Origin: Aquilaria yunnanensis
Taxonomy: Eukaryota; Streptophyta; Magnoliopsida; Malvales; Thymelaeaceae
Direction: 5' to 3'
Length of the DNA stretch: 64,000 nucleotides
Assembly: GCA_039654915.1 (NCBI GenBank)
Contig: CM077593.1
Span: 79,712,501-79,776,500, forward strand
A program made the position numbers and the translations under genes. Position 1 is the stretch's first letter. The number at the start of each line of letters is the position of its first letter. Below, one piece after another: positions 9,902 to 20,545 of the stretch. The notes under the pieces were generated by a model that searched no databases, had not been told where the DNA came from, and was given only the letters and a program-made list of their open reading frames with translations.

Positions 9902-10466
9902 CCCGAAGCTGTCTTCCATTCTCCATCCTTTACACGTGTATCTCAGAAAGATCTCTCCACCATGGTCCGACCTCCACCGACGAGCTATCCTCAAGCTTAA
10001 AGAAGTGGTTCAGAATCTGCCACCTCTTAAGATTCCCGACAAAGGAAAAAGGATACTCCAGACGGACGCCTCAGATGAATACTGGGGAGCGGTCCTCCTT
10101 GAAGAGATCAATGGAGTCCGACACGTATGCTGCTACAACAGTGGAGAATTCAAAGAATCAGAGAAGCACTACCATTCCACCTACAAAGAAATCTTGGCCG
10201 TTAAACGTGGGATTGAGAAATTCCAGTTCCACCTCATTGGTCACCATTTCCTTGTCGAGATGGACATGTCAGCATTCCCCCGTATGCTAGACTACAGGCA
10301 GAAGCAACTTCCTAATTATCTGCTGCTTCGCTGGCAACAATGGTTCGTCCGCTTCAACTTCGACGTCAAGCATATAAAGGGCACCTCCAACACTCTTGCT
10401 GATATCCTGAGCAGACCTTCAAAATCTTTCCGTAAACCTCCAAAGCCTCCAAAACCAAAAATCTGA
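9902..10466 (+). pseudogene. Viral ORF1, 3' fragment, copy C
   Basis: This is the in-frame tail of the polyprotein, from the last part of the RT connection through RNase H to TGA at 10464-10466. It is collinear with 7606-8150 and ends like copy A. It has no start of its own; upstream is inverted filler and the intergenic region of copy B. It keeps TDASDEYWG and HIKGTSNTLADILSR. Confidence 0.85.
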
Positions 10467-10467
10467 A

Positions 10468-11703
10468 ATGGCCTCTTCCTCTTCTTCCGATCCCCCAGTT
10501 TTTAACAAGGGTGAAAATCTCCCGGTTGATGTTGAAAGATATGAGCATCAGTCCTTCACCTTCACCCAGAGACACAGAGTCTTCCATTATCATGTCTCCC
10601 TCATTGAGAGGTATGGTTTCGATGACTGTCCTGTTAAACCTGTTGGGATTCATCCCCAATTTCCTTTCGCTCATCTCTTCTCCATCCCTGATGTTTTCAC
10701 TTTCCCTCCATCAGCTCTTTGCTTTTTCTGGTACCTATGCTCTGTTCATACCATAGGTATTATTTTTAATATTCCAGAACTTCACCAGCTTCTCTCCTAC
10801 TCCACAAATTTTCATTCTGATTTCTCTTCAGACCTTTCCTTTTTTCTCTCCTGGTTTGATCCAATCTGCACATGGATTGACCTCCTCCATAAATCCTATA
10901 AAGACCTTAACCCTGCTATCCCAGACCGCCGAATAGGCTACCAGCTAAATAATATTTCCCCGGCTAATTCCTGTATGAATTATGGAGTTAGTCATGTTAT
11001 ATTTTTCTTTCACCGTCCTATTACTTTTAATAAGTCAGCTTCAGGTTTGAAATTCATCCCTTCTCCCTCCTACCACCATTATAAAAACCTGGATTTCAAC
11101 CTAGCCCAAGTCCCATGGCAACGACACTCTGAATACCGAGCCTTCTTGAGAACCGCCTACCGATACAACCACACTGTCTTCTCAATGGAACTCTGGCCCC
11201 ATGATTCTCCTGAATGGCCATCCTATCCAATGGACTACCAAGAAATGATCCATGAAGCTCTCCAGTCTTTTGATGATCTTCAGCGTCTTCGCCGTCACAA
11301 GGAACATCAAGAAAGAAGCATAGCCACTCAAAAGGCTATAAATCAGATCAACTGCCCTGCTCCGACTCCTTCTTCACCACTGATCATTGAAGAAGAAGAA
11401 GATGAAGATCTTTCGTTGACCCAGACAAGCGAACACCTTATTATGCCTAACTGTGGTTGCGGATTCATCTGCATTCACTGGAAACGTCTCAATGGACCTG
11501 ACCCAGAAGACCCGGATATGAATGACCCATATGCCAACGACCCATATTTTTGGCGCGAAAGACAGTCTCAGAGTGACTCTGAAGATTCAAACCATAATTG
11601 GCCCCTGGACCTACATGCTTTTCCCGAGCCTGCCTTCAGAGACAACACAGAGTACACGCCTGACCTTATCGATAGGTCAAAATTTCCACGTAGACATCCC
11701 TAG
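10468..11703 (+). CDS. Viral ORF2 protein, unknown function, copy C
   Basis: A full-length 411-residue copy of ORF2, placed one base after the ORF1 stop as in copy A. It differs from copy A by few residues: I for V before the acidic run, S for P in the DLPLT stretch, N for D before the Cys cluster, and W for L after NDPYF. Copy B shares the I and W states, so B and C are closer to each other than to A. The acidic run and the CGCGFIC cluster are kept. Confidence 0.78.
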   Translation: MASSSSSDPPVFNKGENLPVDVERYEHQSFTFTQRHRVFHYHVSLIERYGFDDCPVKPVGIHPQFPFAHLFSIPDVFTFPPSALCFFWYLCSVHTIGIIFNIPELHQLLSYSTNFHSDFSSDLSFFLSWFDPICTWIDLLHKSYKDLNPAIPDRRIGYQLNNISPANSCMNYGVSHVIFFFHRPITFNKSASGLKFIPSPSYHHYKNLDFNLAQVPWQRHSEYRAFLRTAYRYNHTVFSMELWPHDSPEWPSYPMDYQEMIHEALQSFDDLQRLRRHKEHQERSIATQKAINQINCPAPTPSSPLIIEEEEDEDLSLTQTSEHLIMPNCGCGFICIHWKRLNGPDPEDPDMNDPYANDPYFWRERQSQSDSEDSNHNWPLDLHAFPEPAFRDNTEYTPDLIDRSKFPRRHP

Positions 11704-11834
11704 GATGCTATCCAGCTGTCTTCCACAAGCCTTACAGCTGTCCTAGTTAGTGTGTGTAATAATAGCTTAGTGCGTGTAACAGTGTAATGTCGGATAGTGG
11801 CCTGTCACTTCCGGTCTAGCATTATCAGTTTTAG

Positions 11835-11889
11835 TCGTAAGCCCTTACGTCACTAAGTTTGTTTGTTTTCTCTTCCTCCGCCTATATAA
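11835..11889 (+). promoter_or_regulatory. Viral promoter, copy C
   Basis: The as-1-like element (11835-11852) and TATATAA (11883-11889) are at an offset of 9964 from copy A. Transcription would run towards the palindromic end of the array and then into the flank of the nuclease gene, which lies in the same orientation about 1.8 kb downstream. Confidence 0.7.
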
Positions 11890-12006
11890 GGAGGTCTCAT
11901 GACTCTTGTAAGATATTCTGAATCCGGGAGCTAATATAGAACTCCTTTCTTACTTCTCTCTCTATGATCTCATATTCTCACTAGAAAATTCTGGTTAAAG
12001 GGTGAG

Positions 12007-13260
12007 GCAGAAGTTCTTAGTCTCTCAACTCTATCCGATAATCTGAGTTGCCACCTTCGTGGATCCTCTCAGGTTTAGATCATCTTCAAGCTTATGATAA
12101 TTAAGCTTGAAGGCAAATGATGACTTAGGAGTTGCCACTCTGTGGATCCTCTCTTCAAGTCGTCCTCTGCCTTCAATCATAATTGTTGTAATCTACCGGT
12201 CTCGATCCCCGATGATATGTCCGGATAATCCAGTAACGTGTTTTTCAAATATGTTTTTCAAAGGTTTTTCAAAAGATCTTCAGAAAAGATTTATTTGTGT
12301 GGAAAAGTCCTGGAGAATGCCTCCTGGAACTCTGGTGCTCGGGGCCTGATGCTTATGGAAAAGTTGGCTAGAGCTTATGAGTTCATTGTGTGTTCTTGGA
12401 CTGTATCACAGTTAATCTTTCCTGTTGATTTCCAGAATCCTGCGATTCTGTTTATCTTTGGTATATTGGGCTGGAAACTGTCTCGTGCCACGGTAAAACG
12501 TACCATAGAGCAATTCCTCGGAAATCTCTATGGAGGGTCTGGCTGAATAACAATGCCACGTACCAAGATTAAACCTTGTTTTCAAATGATTTTATGAAAG
12601 ATTAGTTACTGGACTACCTCGGAACCCATTTGGTCAAATGGGTTCCGAGGTAGTCCAGTAACTAATCTTTCATAAAATCATTTGAAAACAAGGTTTAATC
12701 TTGGTACGTGGCATTGTTATTCAGCCAGACCCTCCATAGAGATTTCCGAGGAATTGCTCTATGGTACGTTTTACCGTGGCACGAGACAGTTTCCAGCCCA
12801 ATATACCAAAGATAAACAGAATCGCAGGATTCTGGAAATCAACAGGAAAGATTAACTGTGATACAGTCCAAGAACACACAATGAACTCATAAGCTCTAGC
12901 CAACTTTTCCATAAGCATCAGGCCCCGAGCACCAGAGTTCCAGGAGGCATTCTCCAGGACTTTTCCACACAAATAAATCTTTTCTGAAGATCTTTTGAAA
13001 AACCTTTGAAAAACATATTTGAAAAACACGTTACTGGATTATCCGGACATATCACCGGGGATCGAGACCGGTAGATTACAACAATTATGATTGAAGGCAG
13101 AGGACGACTTGAAGAGAGGATCCACAGAGTGGCAACTCCTAAGTCATCATTTGCCTTCAAGCTTAATTATCATAAGCTTGAAGATGATCTAAACCTGAGA
13201 GGATCCACGAAGGTGGCAACTCAGATTATCGGATAGAGTTGAGAGACTAAGAACTTCTGC
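12007..13260. repeat. Head-to-head inverted repeat ending the viral array
   Basis: 12007-12632 and 12635-13260 are reverse complements (626-bp arms) with a 2-base centre at 12633-12634. The turning point cggaacccatttg-gt-caaatgggttccg falls at the first bases of the tRNA-Met primer site. Host sequence begins at 13261. Confidence 0.92.
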
Positions 13261-13650
13261 AACTTGGCTTAATTACAAAAACCCCACAAGGGATTGGAAA
13301 ATACATTTTCTCTTTTTTTTTTTAAATCAAAACAAGCCCTTTACCTCCAAGAAGTAAACAAGTTTTTTTACCTTGTAATATGTTATTTTTTGGTATCAAC
13401 TTTTTGGCTCATAATTCGAGTTGTCCGATACACGTTTTAAACTTAAATTATAATTTAAATTATCAATTCCCTTTATTTAGATGTAAAAGAGTTTTTTTGT
13501 TTTCCTTTATTCGTGTCAATAAATGACGGAAGAGTTTCAGGGTAAAGTGTATGTTTCTATAATAGAACGTGAACCTTGTGTTCCTACCCAAAATTTAGGG
13601 GACTCTTTTTGTAAATAATTATTTTCTCAGTCTCAGCATCTACATTGTCA
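13261..13650. other. Host flank between viral array and nuclease gene
   Basis: 390 bases of AT-rich non-coding DNA, presumably what remains of the upstream region of the nuclease gene. No ORF or recognised element was seen. Confidence 0.5.
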
Positions 13651-13657
13651 TATAAAG
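13651..13657 (+). promoter_or_regulatory. TATA box of the nuclease gene
   Basis: TATAAAG lies 49 bases before the ATG at 13706, so the 5' leader is short, about 20-25 bases. Confidence 0.6.
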
Positions 13658-13705
13658 GGTTCCAAGTAACGTTCGTTGGATTTTGTTAGTGAGTGAAGTC
13701 TGAAG

Positions 13706-15767
13706 ATGGAGAAGCGGAAGAGATCTGTCCAAATCATCGCTCTTGTTTCTTTCACGCTTCTCTTCCCAGTGATTTCTTGTTGGGGTACAGATGGCCACTT
13801 TACCATTTGTGAAATTGCCCAGGTCTGTTTTTTCTGTCTCCCTTTTCCATCAGAAACTAAACCATTTCAATTCAAATTTGAATTAGTTTGACCGCCATTA
13901 TTGTTGTGGTTGTTGTTGTGTTTAGTCTCGCCTGAGCAATGCCGCGGCCATGGCCGTGAAAGATCTTCTGCCGGAATGGGCCGAGAATGACTTAGGGAGT
14001 GTCTGCTCATGGGCGGATCATGTCAAGTTCCGTTACCATTGGTCCTCTGCTCTCCATTACATTGATACCCCGGACAATCTCTGTTCCTACCAATATAAAA
14101 GTAACTATGCTTCTTGATTTTTTTTTTTTTTTGTTTCGTGCTATTGCCGGTCGATTCGATCTTGTAGACATGTCCTAAAGTCTTTTATTTGATTCTTTTC
14201 TTACCCATGAAATTGAATGTTGTTAGGGGATTGCAAGGATGAAAATGGAGAAAAGGGAAGGTGTGTTGCTGGGGCAATTTACAATTACACCACTCAACTT
14301 CTAACCTACAAAACAGATGCCTCTCAATCTCAATGTAATTTCCATCAATCCAGACCCCTTTTTATGTGTTCCGGTCGTGCTACACAATTTCTAGCTAACA
14401 TTAATGTGCATGGTTAAATATTTGTAGATAATTTGACGGAAGCTCTCCTCTTTCTATCTCATTTCATGGGCGATATCCACCAAGTAAGATATTTCAAGAT
14501 CATTTTATATAAATACATGCACTTGAGTCCAAAATTCTAAGCTCATGATAGTTGGATTTTGAATTACGCAGCCTTTACATGTGGGATTTACATCAGACAA
14601 GGGAGGCAATACCATTGATGTCCACTGGTTCACAAGGAAACAAGTTCTTCACCATGCAAGTTCAACCCCTTTAACCCCTTTGCTCTTTTCTTATTTACCT
14701 CTTAGTACAAGTAAATTATCGATTGATACAAATAAGTACACAGGTTTGGGATGATAACATAATCGACACTGCTGAAGAAAGGTACTATAACTCAAACGTA
14801 GATGGCGTCATTGACTCAATTCAACACAATCTCACGGTATGTTAATCTAGATTATAGGGTCGACTGGTCTTTGGTTTTCTTATGTTGCTGATCATCCCAT
14901 TTGATATAGCTGTTCTACTTCATCTTATCGAAACTATGGATGAACAGACTGAATGGGCTGATCAGGTGAAAGGATGGGAAATTTGCGGTCTTAGCAAAAC
15001 TACATGTCCTGACTTGTAAGTTTCTCTTGATGCTATGGCAAAAGTTTTGATATCTGTAAGGACGTAGGTACCATCCTTTCTGAAAATCTATGGCATACTA
15101 TATGAAGGATGGATCTTTTACCGACTGAATTAATCAAGTTTTTTTCTATACCAATTGTTAGTTTTATTCGATTTAATACGTACAGAATAAAGTGCAGCTA
15201 GCTTTCATTTTGAGGATTAGTTAGCTTGTTGCTTAAGAAAAGGTTGATGTTTGGTAGGTATGCAAGCGAAGGCATCAAAGCAGCTTGTGATTGGGCATAT
15301 AAAGGAGTGAGCGAAGGATCAGTTCTTGAAGGTGAGATAGCCAATTTCTGACTTAAGACCAAACATAATCCTTGTTCTTGATATATAATTTTCCGGGTAA
15401 CTATAGAAGAAATTGGTTGCCTCCATAAAGAGGCATTCTTGGTTCCATATCATATAGAAGAAACTAGTTACCAACGCATGTCCAAGTTCCAAGGTGCCTA
15501 ATTCCCCTTTAAGTAAAGTATTTGGTTAAAGTTTTATGAATTGAACATATAGGCTTAAAGTGTATTTATCTGACCCGATCTAGATTAGTTAAGGTTAATT
15601 GAGTATTCCTGAAGATTATAGAGGAAAAATATAACAAAATTAATTTATGCTAATAACTACTGATCTCTGCAGATGATTACTTCATATCCCGTTTACCGAT
15701 TGTAAATTTGCGATTAGCTCAAGGAGGCGTTCGATTGGCAGCCACTCTAAATCGTATATTTGGATGA
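13706..15767 (+). CDS. S1/P1-type endonuclease (BFN/ENDO family), nine exons
   Basis: Exons: 13706-13822, 13926-14100, 14227-14334, 14428-14483, 14572-14655, 14744-14836, 14948-15015, 15258-15331 and 15673-15767. Together they give 870 nt and 289 residues in one frame, the usual size and exon number for plant ENDO/BFN nucleases. These are zinc-dependent secreted or vacuolar enzymes that cut single-stranded DNA and RNA, often during senescence and programmed cell death. Residues 1-25 form a signal peptide; the mature protein would start with WGTDGH, whose Trp and His are zinc ligands in P1 nuclease. Further ligand motifs: WADH, HYIDTP, FMGDIHQPLH, GGNTIDVHW and HHVWDD. Glycosylation sites include YNYT, YNLT and HNLT. 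All introns are GT-AG except intron 5, which has a GC donor. No disabling change is seen. Confidence 0.9.
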
Positions 15768-16355
15768 AATTGCATTACAATTCTAGTATGTGAGATGAAG
15801 TACTATCAACTTGCGGCTTGTAAAGTTGTTTTGTCTCCACAAATTTGAGCTATAAACATAATAAAACTATAAGTTATGATATATATTATATTTGTCCATG
15901 TACCATATACTTATATTTGTCTTCTCAAATATATCTATCTATATTCTATGGAGAAGAATGAGTTTGAAATTTGATCTACCATTTCACATTTTAAACATTT
16001 TGTGTGATGTGACGAAGGAGGTTAGATGTGACGTTGAGGCAACCAATTTCTTCTATAGTTACCCGGAAAATTATATATCAAGAACAAGGATTATGTTTGG
16101 TCTTAAGTCAGAAATTGGCTATCTCACCTTCAAGAACTGATCCTTCGCTCAGTCCTTTATATGCCCAGTCACAAGCTGCTTTGATGCCTTCGCTTGCATA
16201 CCTACCAAACATCAACCTTTTCTTAAGCAACAAGCTAACTAATCCTCAAAATGAAAGCTAGCTGCACTTTATTCTGTACGTATTAAATCGAATAAAACTA
16301 ACAATTGATATAGAAAAAAACTTGATTAATTCAGTCCGTAAAAGATCCATTCTTC
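15104..16355. repeat. Inverted duplication of nuclease exon 8 and flanking introns
   Basis: 15104-15423 (end of intron 7, exon 8, start of intron 8) reappears as its reverse complement at 16036-16355. Both arms are 320 bp with few mismatches and no net indel. The inverted arm lies downstream of the poly(A) signal, so it is not part of the normal mRNA. Confidence 0.9.
15860..15865 (+). terminator. Poly(A) signal of the nuclease gene
   Basis: AATAAA lies 92 bases after the stop codon, in AT-rich 3' sequence. Confidence 0.55.
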
Positions 16356-16383
16356 TTCGTCACGAAGGAGGTTAGATGTGACG
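16012..16383. repeat. 22-bp direct repeats flanking the inverted copy
   Basis: acgaaggaggttagatgtgacg occurs at 16012-16033 and 16362-16383, bracketing the inverted exon-8 segment closely. It looks like a duplication produced when the segment was inserted by template switching or end joining. Confidence 0.8.
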
Positions 16384-16898
16384 ATGAGGGCATGTGTGGG
16401 TTTAGGAGTACCTTTTAGGACGTTACTATTCTAGAGCCTTCTTGGCCTTCGGCCCTAGTGGCCAGCTTTTGTGACCATTTGGGTATGTTGGATTCTCATT
16501 CAGCCTTTTGGGCCATGATATTTAGCGCCCATTCTTCTATGTATAGGTACCATCACAATCAACATGAAGTGATAATCAGTGTTAACAAACCTGATTAGCT
16601 CAACCATGACTGGGAGGCATAGTATATCGAGTGACACCCTTAAACCTGCTTAAGTCAAAACTTAGTCAAATCTGAAAAATCTAGAAAACATAGTGACTCA
16701 TAAGCTCGGTTCACTGGGGTAAGATTGGATTTATGTATACTTGACATCGGATTTATGTATACTTGACACTTTTTTTAACATGTAAGCTTGGTAGCTCCAT
16801 TAGCTAAATTGTTTTGGGTTGATACTTTATTAGTTGGCCAACATTACAAAGTTAAAAAAAATGAAAAAAAAAAAGTCATGACTATGGCTATAGTAATG
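16384..16898. other. Non-coding spacer
   Basis: No supported gene. It contains a short exact repeat of ggatttatgtatacttgaca near 16730-16765 and an AT-rich tract. Confidence 0.4.
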
Positions 16899-16906
16899 AT
16901 TTTATT

Positions 16907-18130
16907 TAGGGATGACAATTGGGTGGGTCGGGTTGGGTTTAGGTTAGGTCATTCAGGTTCAGGTTCAGTCAAGTTAGCATCAATTCGGTTTCAGGTTAGG
17001 TTATTTGGGTTCGAGTTGATTTCGGGTTACGTAGATTTTGGGTTCAAGTTGGTTTCGAGTTTAGTTCAGGTCGGGTCAATTTCAATCTCAGGTAACTTCA
17101 GGTCGGGTTATTTAGGTTTCGGGTTAGATTCGAGTTGATATTCAGGTCTAATCAGGTTATTAGTGCATAAGTTGGAATAACTAGATTAATTCAATTTTTT
17201 ATTTAGATTTTACTAAAATTTAAATTAAAGAATTTGATTTTTGATGCAAATATTTGAAAAGTTTAAAGACCCATGTTGCAATTCTTATGAATGACTAAAA
17301 TGAAAATGTCAAAATTTAAGTACCTCATAACTAAAATATTACTAGGCATAAAAAATAATCTAACAACTTTAATTTAACTCGATATAAATATATTAATATA
17401 CAATTATTTTAATAAAAATATCTAATTCAAAAATTTGTAAATTCTATTCATGAAACTATAAACTCGATCATTTAAGAACTTAAGAAATTGGTAGGATCAT
17501 ATGCATTTAAATTATGTTGTCACTTCGAGTTATAATTTTTTAGAAATTTAGAATCATTATTCTAGGATAAAAATATGAATTAATTTAGTTTATGTACTAA
17601 TTTGGAGCCCTAAAGGTCATTTGAGATCAGTGTAGGTAAAATGGAAGAGTTTGAGTGTGAATTGAAAGCTTTTAGAAAGTTCTAGATAAAATTAAAAATT
17701 TTGAAGTAAATTTGTCAACTCTAGAGAGTTTAAGGTAAATCTGATAATTTTTTGTAGCAAAATCTAATGATCTCATAAAGTTATAGGTTAATTCAACAAA
17801 TCCTATAAATCGGGTCTTGTCAAGTTTAGACTCGAGGCTTTTCAGGTTTGGTTTAAGTTGGTCTCAAGTTTTGGTCATTTTAGATTCGGGTTATTTCGGG
17901 TTCAGGCCAATTCGAGTTCAGTCCAATTTGGGTTTGGGTTACTCCGGGTTCAGGTATTTCGGGTTTGGGTCATTTGGGTTTTGGGTTTTTTCAAGTTCCA
18001 CTTTAATCAAGTTGGGTTAGGTATAACTGGGTTCAGGTCATTGCCTTTTCTGGTCAAATCGGGTCAGGTCGTCTTTGGGTTCGAGTAGGTCAGTTTAGGT
18101 TTTTGGGTCGGATCAAATTTGCCACCCTTA
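16907..18130. mobile_element. hAT-like non-autonomous element with GGGTTCAGGT-type arrays
   Basis: The ends TAGGGATGACAA and (reverse) TAAGGGTGGCAA form a short imperfect inverted repeat of hAT type. The flanking 8-mers ATTTTATT (16899-16906) and ACTTTATT (18131-18138) match at 7 of 8 bases, fitting an 8-bp target-site duplication. Both ends carry degenerate arrays of a gggttcaggtc/gggtcgggtt motif (about 16918-17155 and 17810-18115) around an AT-rich core. No transposase is seen. Confidence 0.6.
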
Positions 18131-19487
18131 ACTTTATTTATGCATGCCTTAGAACATTATTGAAGAATTTTAACTTTGAAATCTAAACAATTGGCTATGC
18201 ACACATTGGTATTAAGTGTTATTTTATGAAATTTTATGAAATAGTAAAATTGTTATTATATGATTTATGTATGAAAAAACACAAAAGTATGTTATATTTT
18301 GGATAGCAGCTGCAAGACATACTTGGTAAAGTGAGAGGATGCTTTTGTATAAAGACTGATCTGCATTGTGATTCACCATAAGATGGATGTAAGATAGCGA
18401 CTGATATTTCAGTCAGATTTCAGTCACCATATGGTCCAAAACTAATTGCTCCACGATTGCAAAAGGTAATTGGATTTTTTCAAGTTGCAAATGATTCCCA
18501 ACTGAATATTTCACTCCAAAAAGTGACTAGCAGTATTAGTTAAAAATCAGTTGAGAATTTGTGACTAACTCTTTCTGCTGTTATAGTAGCGACCGCCTTC
18601 TCAATCGCTATAGTAGCAACAGCCTTTTTAGTTGCTATTTAATTTATATATTAAAATTTTTTTCTTTCAAAAAATTACATTATTAGTTAATATAATTGTT
18701 ATTTGATTAATATTATTTAATTTAATTAGTTATTTATTTGTTATTTAATTGATAATTCTATTAAATTGGTATGAATATTAACTTACTTTAACTATTAATA
18801 ATACAATAATCAAATAATGAAATTAAAATTTAAATAAAATACATTTATATTAATAAAAAATTTAATATACATGCCAAAATATAAAATTCCAAAAGTCACA
18901 AAATTCAAAAATCATATCTAGAAAAGAATTCAAAAATTTTAAAACTTAGATCTGGAAGAGGCGAAGGTAGAGGAGACCAAGGCAGACTGTGGCTAGGCTG
19001 GAGGAAACCAAGGTGGATGGCAGTGAGGCCGAGGAGGAGATCGATGAGGTAACGGCAAGGAACGATGAGCAGGCTGAGGAGGCGAAGTTGACGAACAAGG
19101 TGAGAAATGACGAGAAATGGCGATGCTGATAGCTAGGTGAGGTGAGAAACGGAGAGAAACAATGAGAAATGGACAAGGTGGATGGCGATGCAGATGAAAG
19201 ATAACAGACAACAAACCGGCAAAGTGAACAGACAACGACGCTAATAAGTGTGGCAAACAGGCAACACAAACAAACTAGGCAAATGGCGATATGGATAGCA
19301 AAGAGGGATAAGAGTAAGAGATAGGAGTGAGAGGGTTCTAAGAGATCAAAGACAAAGATGAGAGTAAGAGGCAGATGAGAGATGAAAGTGAGATGAGGGT
19401 ATATAAGGGTATATATAGTTTGGGTTAGGTTGAGTTTGGATTCGTGTTAGGTTGTATGATATATGGGATTTTAATATAAGATATGTA

Positions 19488-19556
<69 letters not shown>
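19488..19556. repeat. (AAT)n microsatellite
   Basis: About 23 uninterrupted AAT units. Confidence 0.95.
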
Positions 19557-19557
<1 letters not shown>

Positions 19558-19639
19558 TCATATATTTAATAATAATAATATATGATACATTATGATACAT
19601 TATAATATAAATGATACATACATTATAATATATGACACA

Positions 19640-20290
19640 TTATATCCCTAAACCCTAATTAAACCTTAAACCCTAATTCTATATCCCTAAATCCTAAACC
19701 CTAAACCTAATATACCATTAACCCATATCCCTAAACCCTAATTAAACTCTAAACCCTAACTCTATAGCTCAACCTTAAACCTTAAACCTAACTAACATTA
19801 ACCCTAAACCCTAATTCTACATCCCTAAACCCAAACCTAATCTACCATTAACCTTAAACCCTATAACCTAAATACAAACTTTAAACCCTAATTTCAATAT
19901 TTTAATACTTAATTATACCCTTAAAAACCCTAAATACTAATTTTATATCCCTAAACCCTACAAAAATTCCCAATCCCTAAACCATAAAATCTCCAAATTA
20001 ACAATAAATAACCCTAAAAAAAATCTCAAAACCCCAATATTGAATTAATTCAATATCCTAACCCTATCTAACTAATTCCATATCCCTAAACACTAATTTC
20101 AAACCCTAAACCCTAACTAAAAATCTCAAATCCTAAATCTATATCCAATATCCTTAACCCCTTAAAAATCCTAAATCTTAGTTCTATATCACTAAATCCT
20201 AAAAAAAATCTCAAATCCCAAACCCTAATAAAAATCCCAATACATATATCTTTAAACTTTAAAAAAAACTCCAAACCCTAAAAAATCCTA
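19640..20290. repeat. Degenerate telomere-type (CCCTAAA) interstitial repeats
   Basis: Dozens of CCCTAAA/CCCTAA words on the + strand, spaced by short degenerate sequence, across about 650 bp. CCCTAAA is the plant telomere unit. The array is imperfect, so it is an interstitial relic rather than a telomere end. Confidence 0.8.
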
Positions 20291-20545
20291 AAATTTTAAA
20301 TCAACCTAACCACTGAAAAGGTGACTATAGTCAAATTGGGGACCTGAAAAATTGATTGAAGAACTACTACAGTCAAATCTAGAAAAATTTACCAACTAAA
20401 AGACAATTGCAAAGTAGGTGACTAAAACATTCAGTCGCACAACAGTTGTGAAAAAAACAATATCTTTTTTATTCCAACTAATAAGCGACTATCATGTCTA
20501 GCAGCTGACTTTTAGTCGTAATTTTGCATTTGTGTTGTAATGGTT

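Larger units (their letters stand above)
1..13260. mobile_element. Endogenous pararetrovirus array (Caulimoviridae, florendovirus-like)
   Basis: Sequence at 1 recurs at 7669, so the viral unit is 7668 bp and the first part of the array is head-to-tail. Segments in order: A, end of ORF1, ORF2 and intergenic region (1-2758); a complete ORF1 (2759-8158); B, a 5'-deleted ORF2 and intergenic region (to 9875); 26 bp of inverted filler (9876-9901); C, end of ORF1, ORF2 and intergenic region (9902-12634); D, an inverted copy of part of the intergenic region (12635-13260). Gene order and the tRNA-Met primer site fit Caulimoviridae. A two-ORF genome with a functionally unknown ORF2 fits Florendovirus better than Petuvirus, though the genus call is inference. 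Copies differ at only a few bases per 2 kb. The left boundary lies outside the window; host sequence starts at 13261. Confidence 0.9.
18374..20542. mobile_element. CACTA-like non-autonomous element (degraded)
   Basis: The right end, read inward, is CATTACAACACAAATGC followed by a TAGTCG-like subterminal motif. The left end CACCATAAGATGG lines up with it mostly through transitions, and AGCGACT/AGTCG motifs recur near both ends, as in plant CACTA elements. Flanking triplets ATT and GTT are a possible 3-bp duplication. The interior is low-complexity; no transposase is seen. Confidence 0.45.

Noticed and set aside
16028..16261. Plus-strand frames at 15892-16261 as a small gene
   Set aside because: They are the antisense reading of the duplicated nuclease exon 8 and introns.
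19346..19600. Minus-strand frame with a long Leu run
   Set aside because: It is the translation of the (AAT)n microsatellite.
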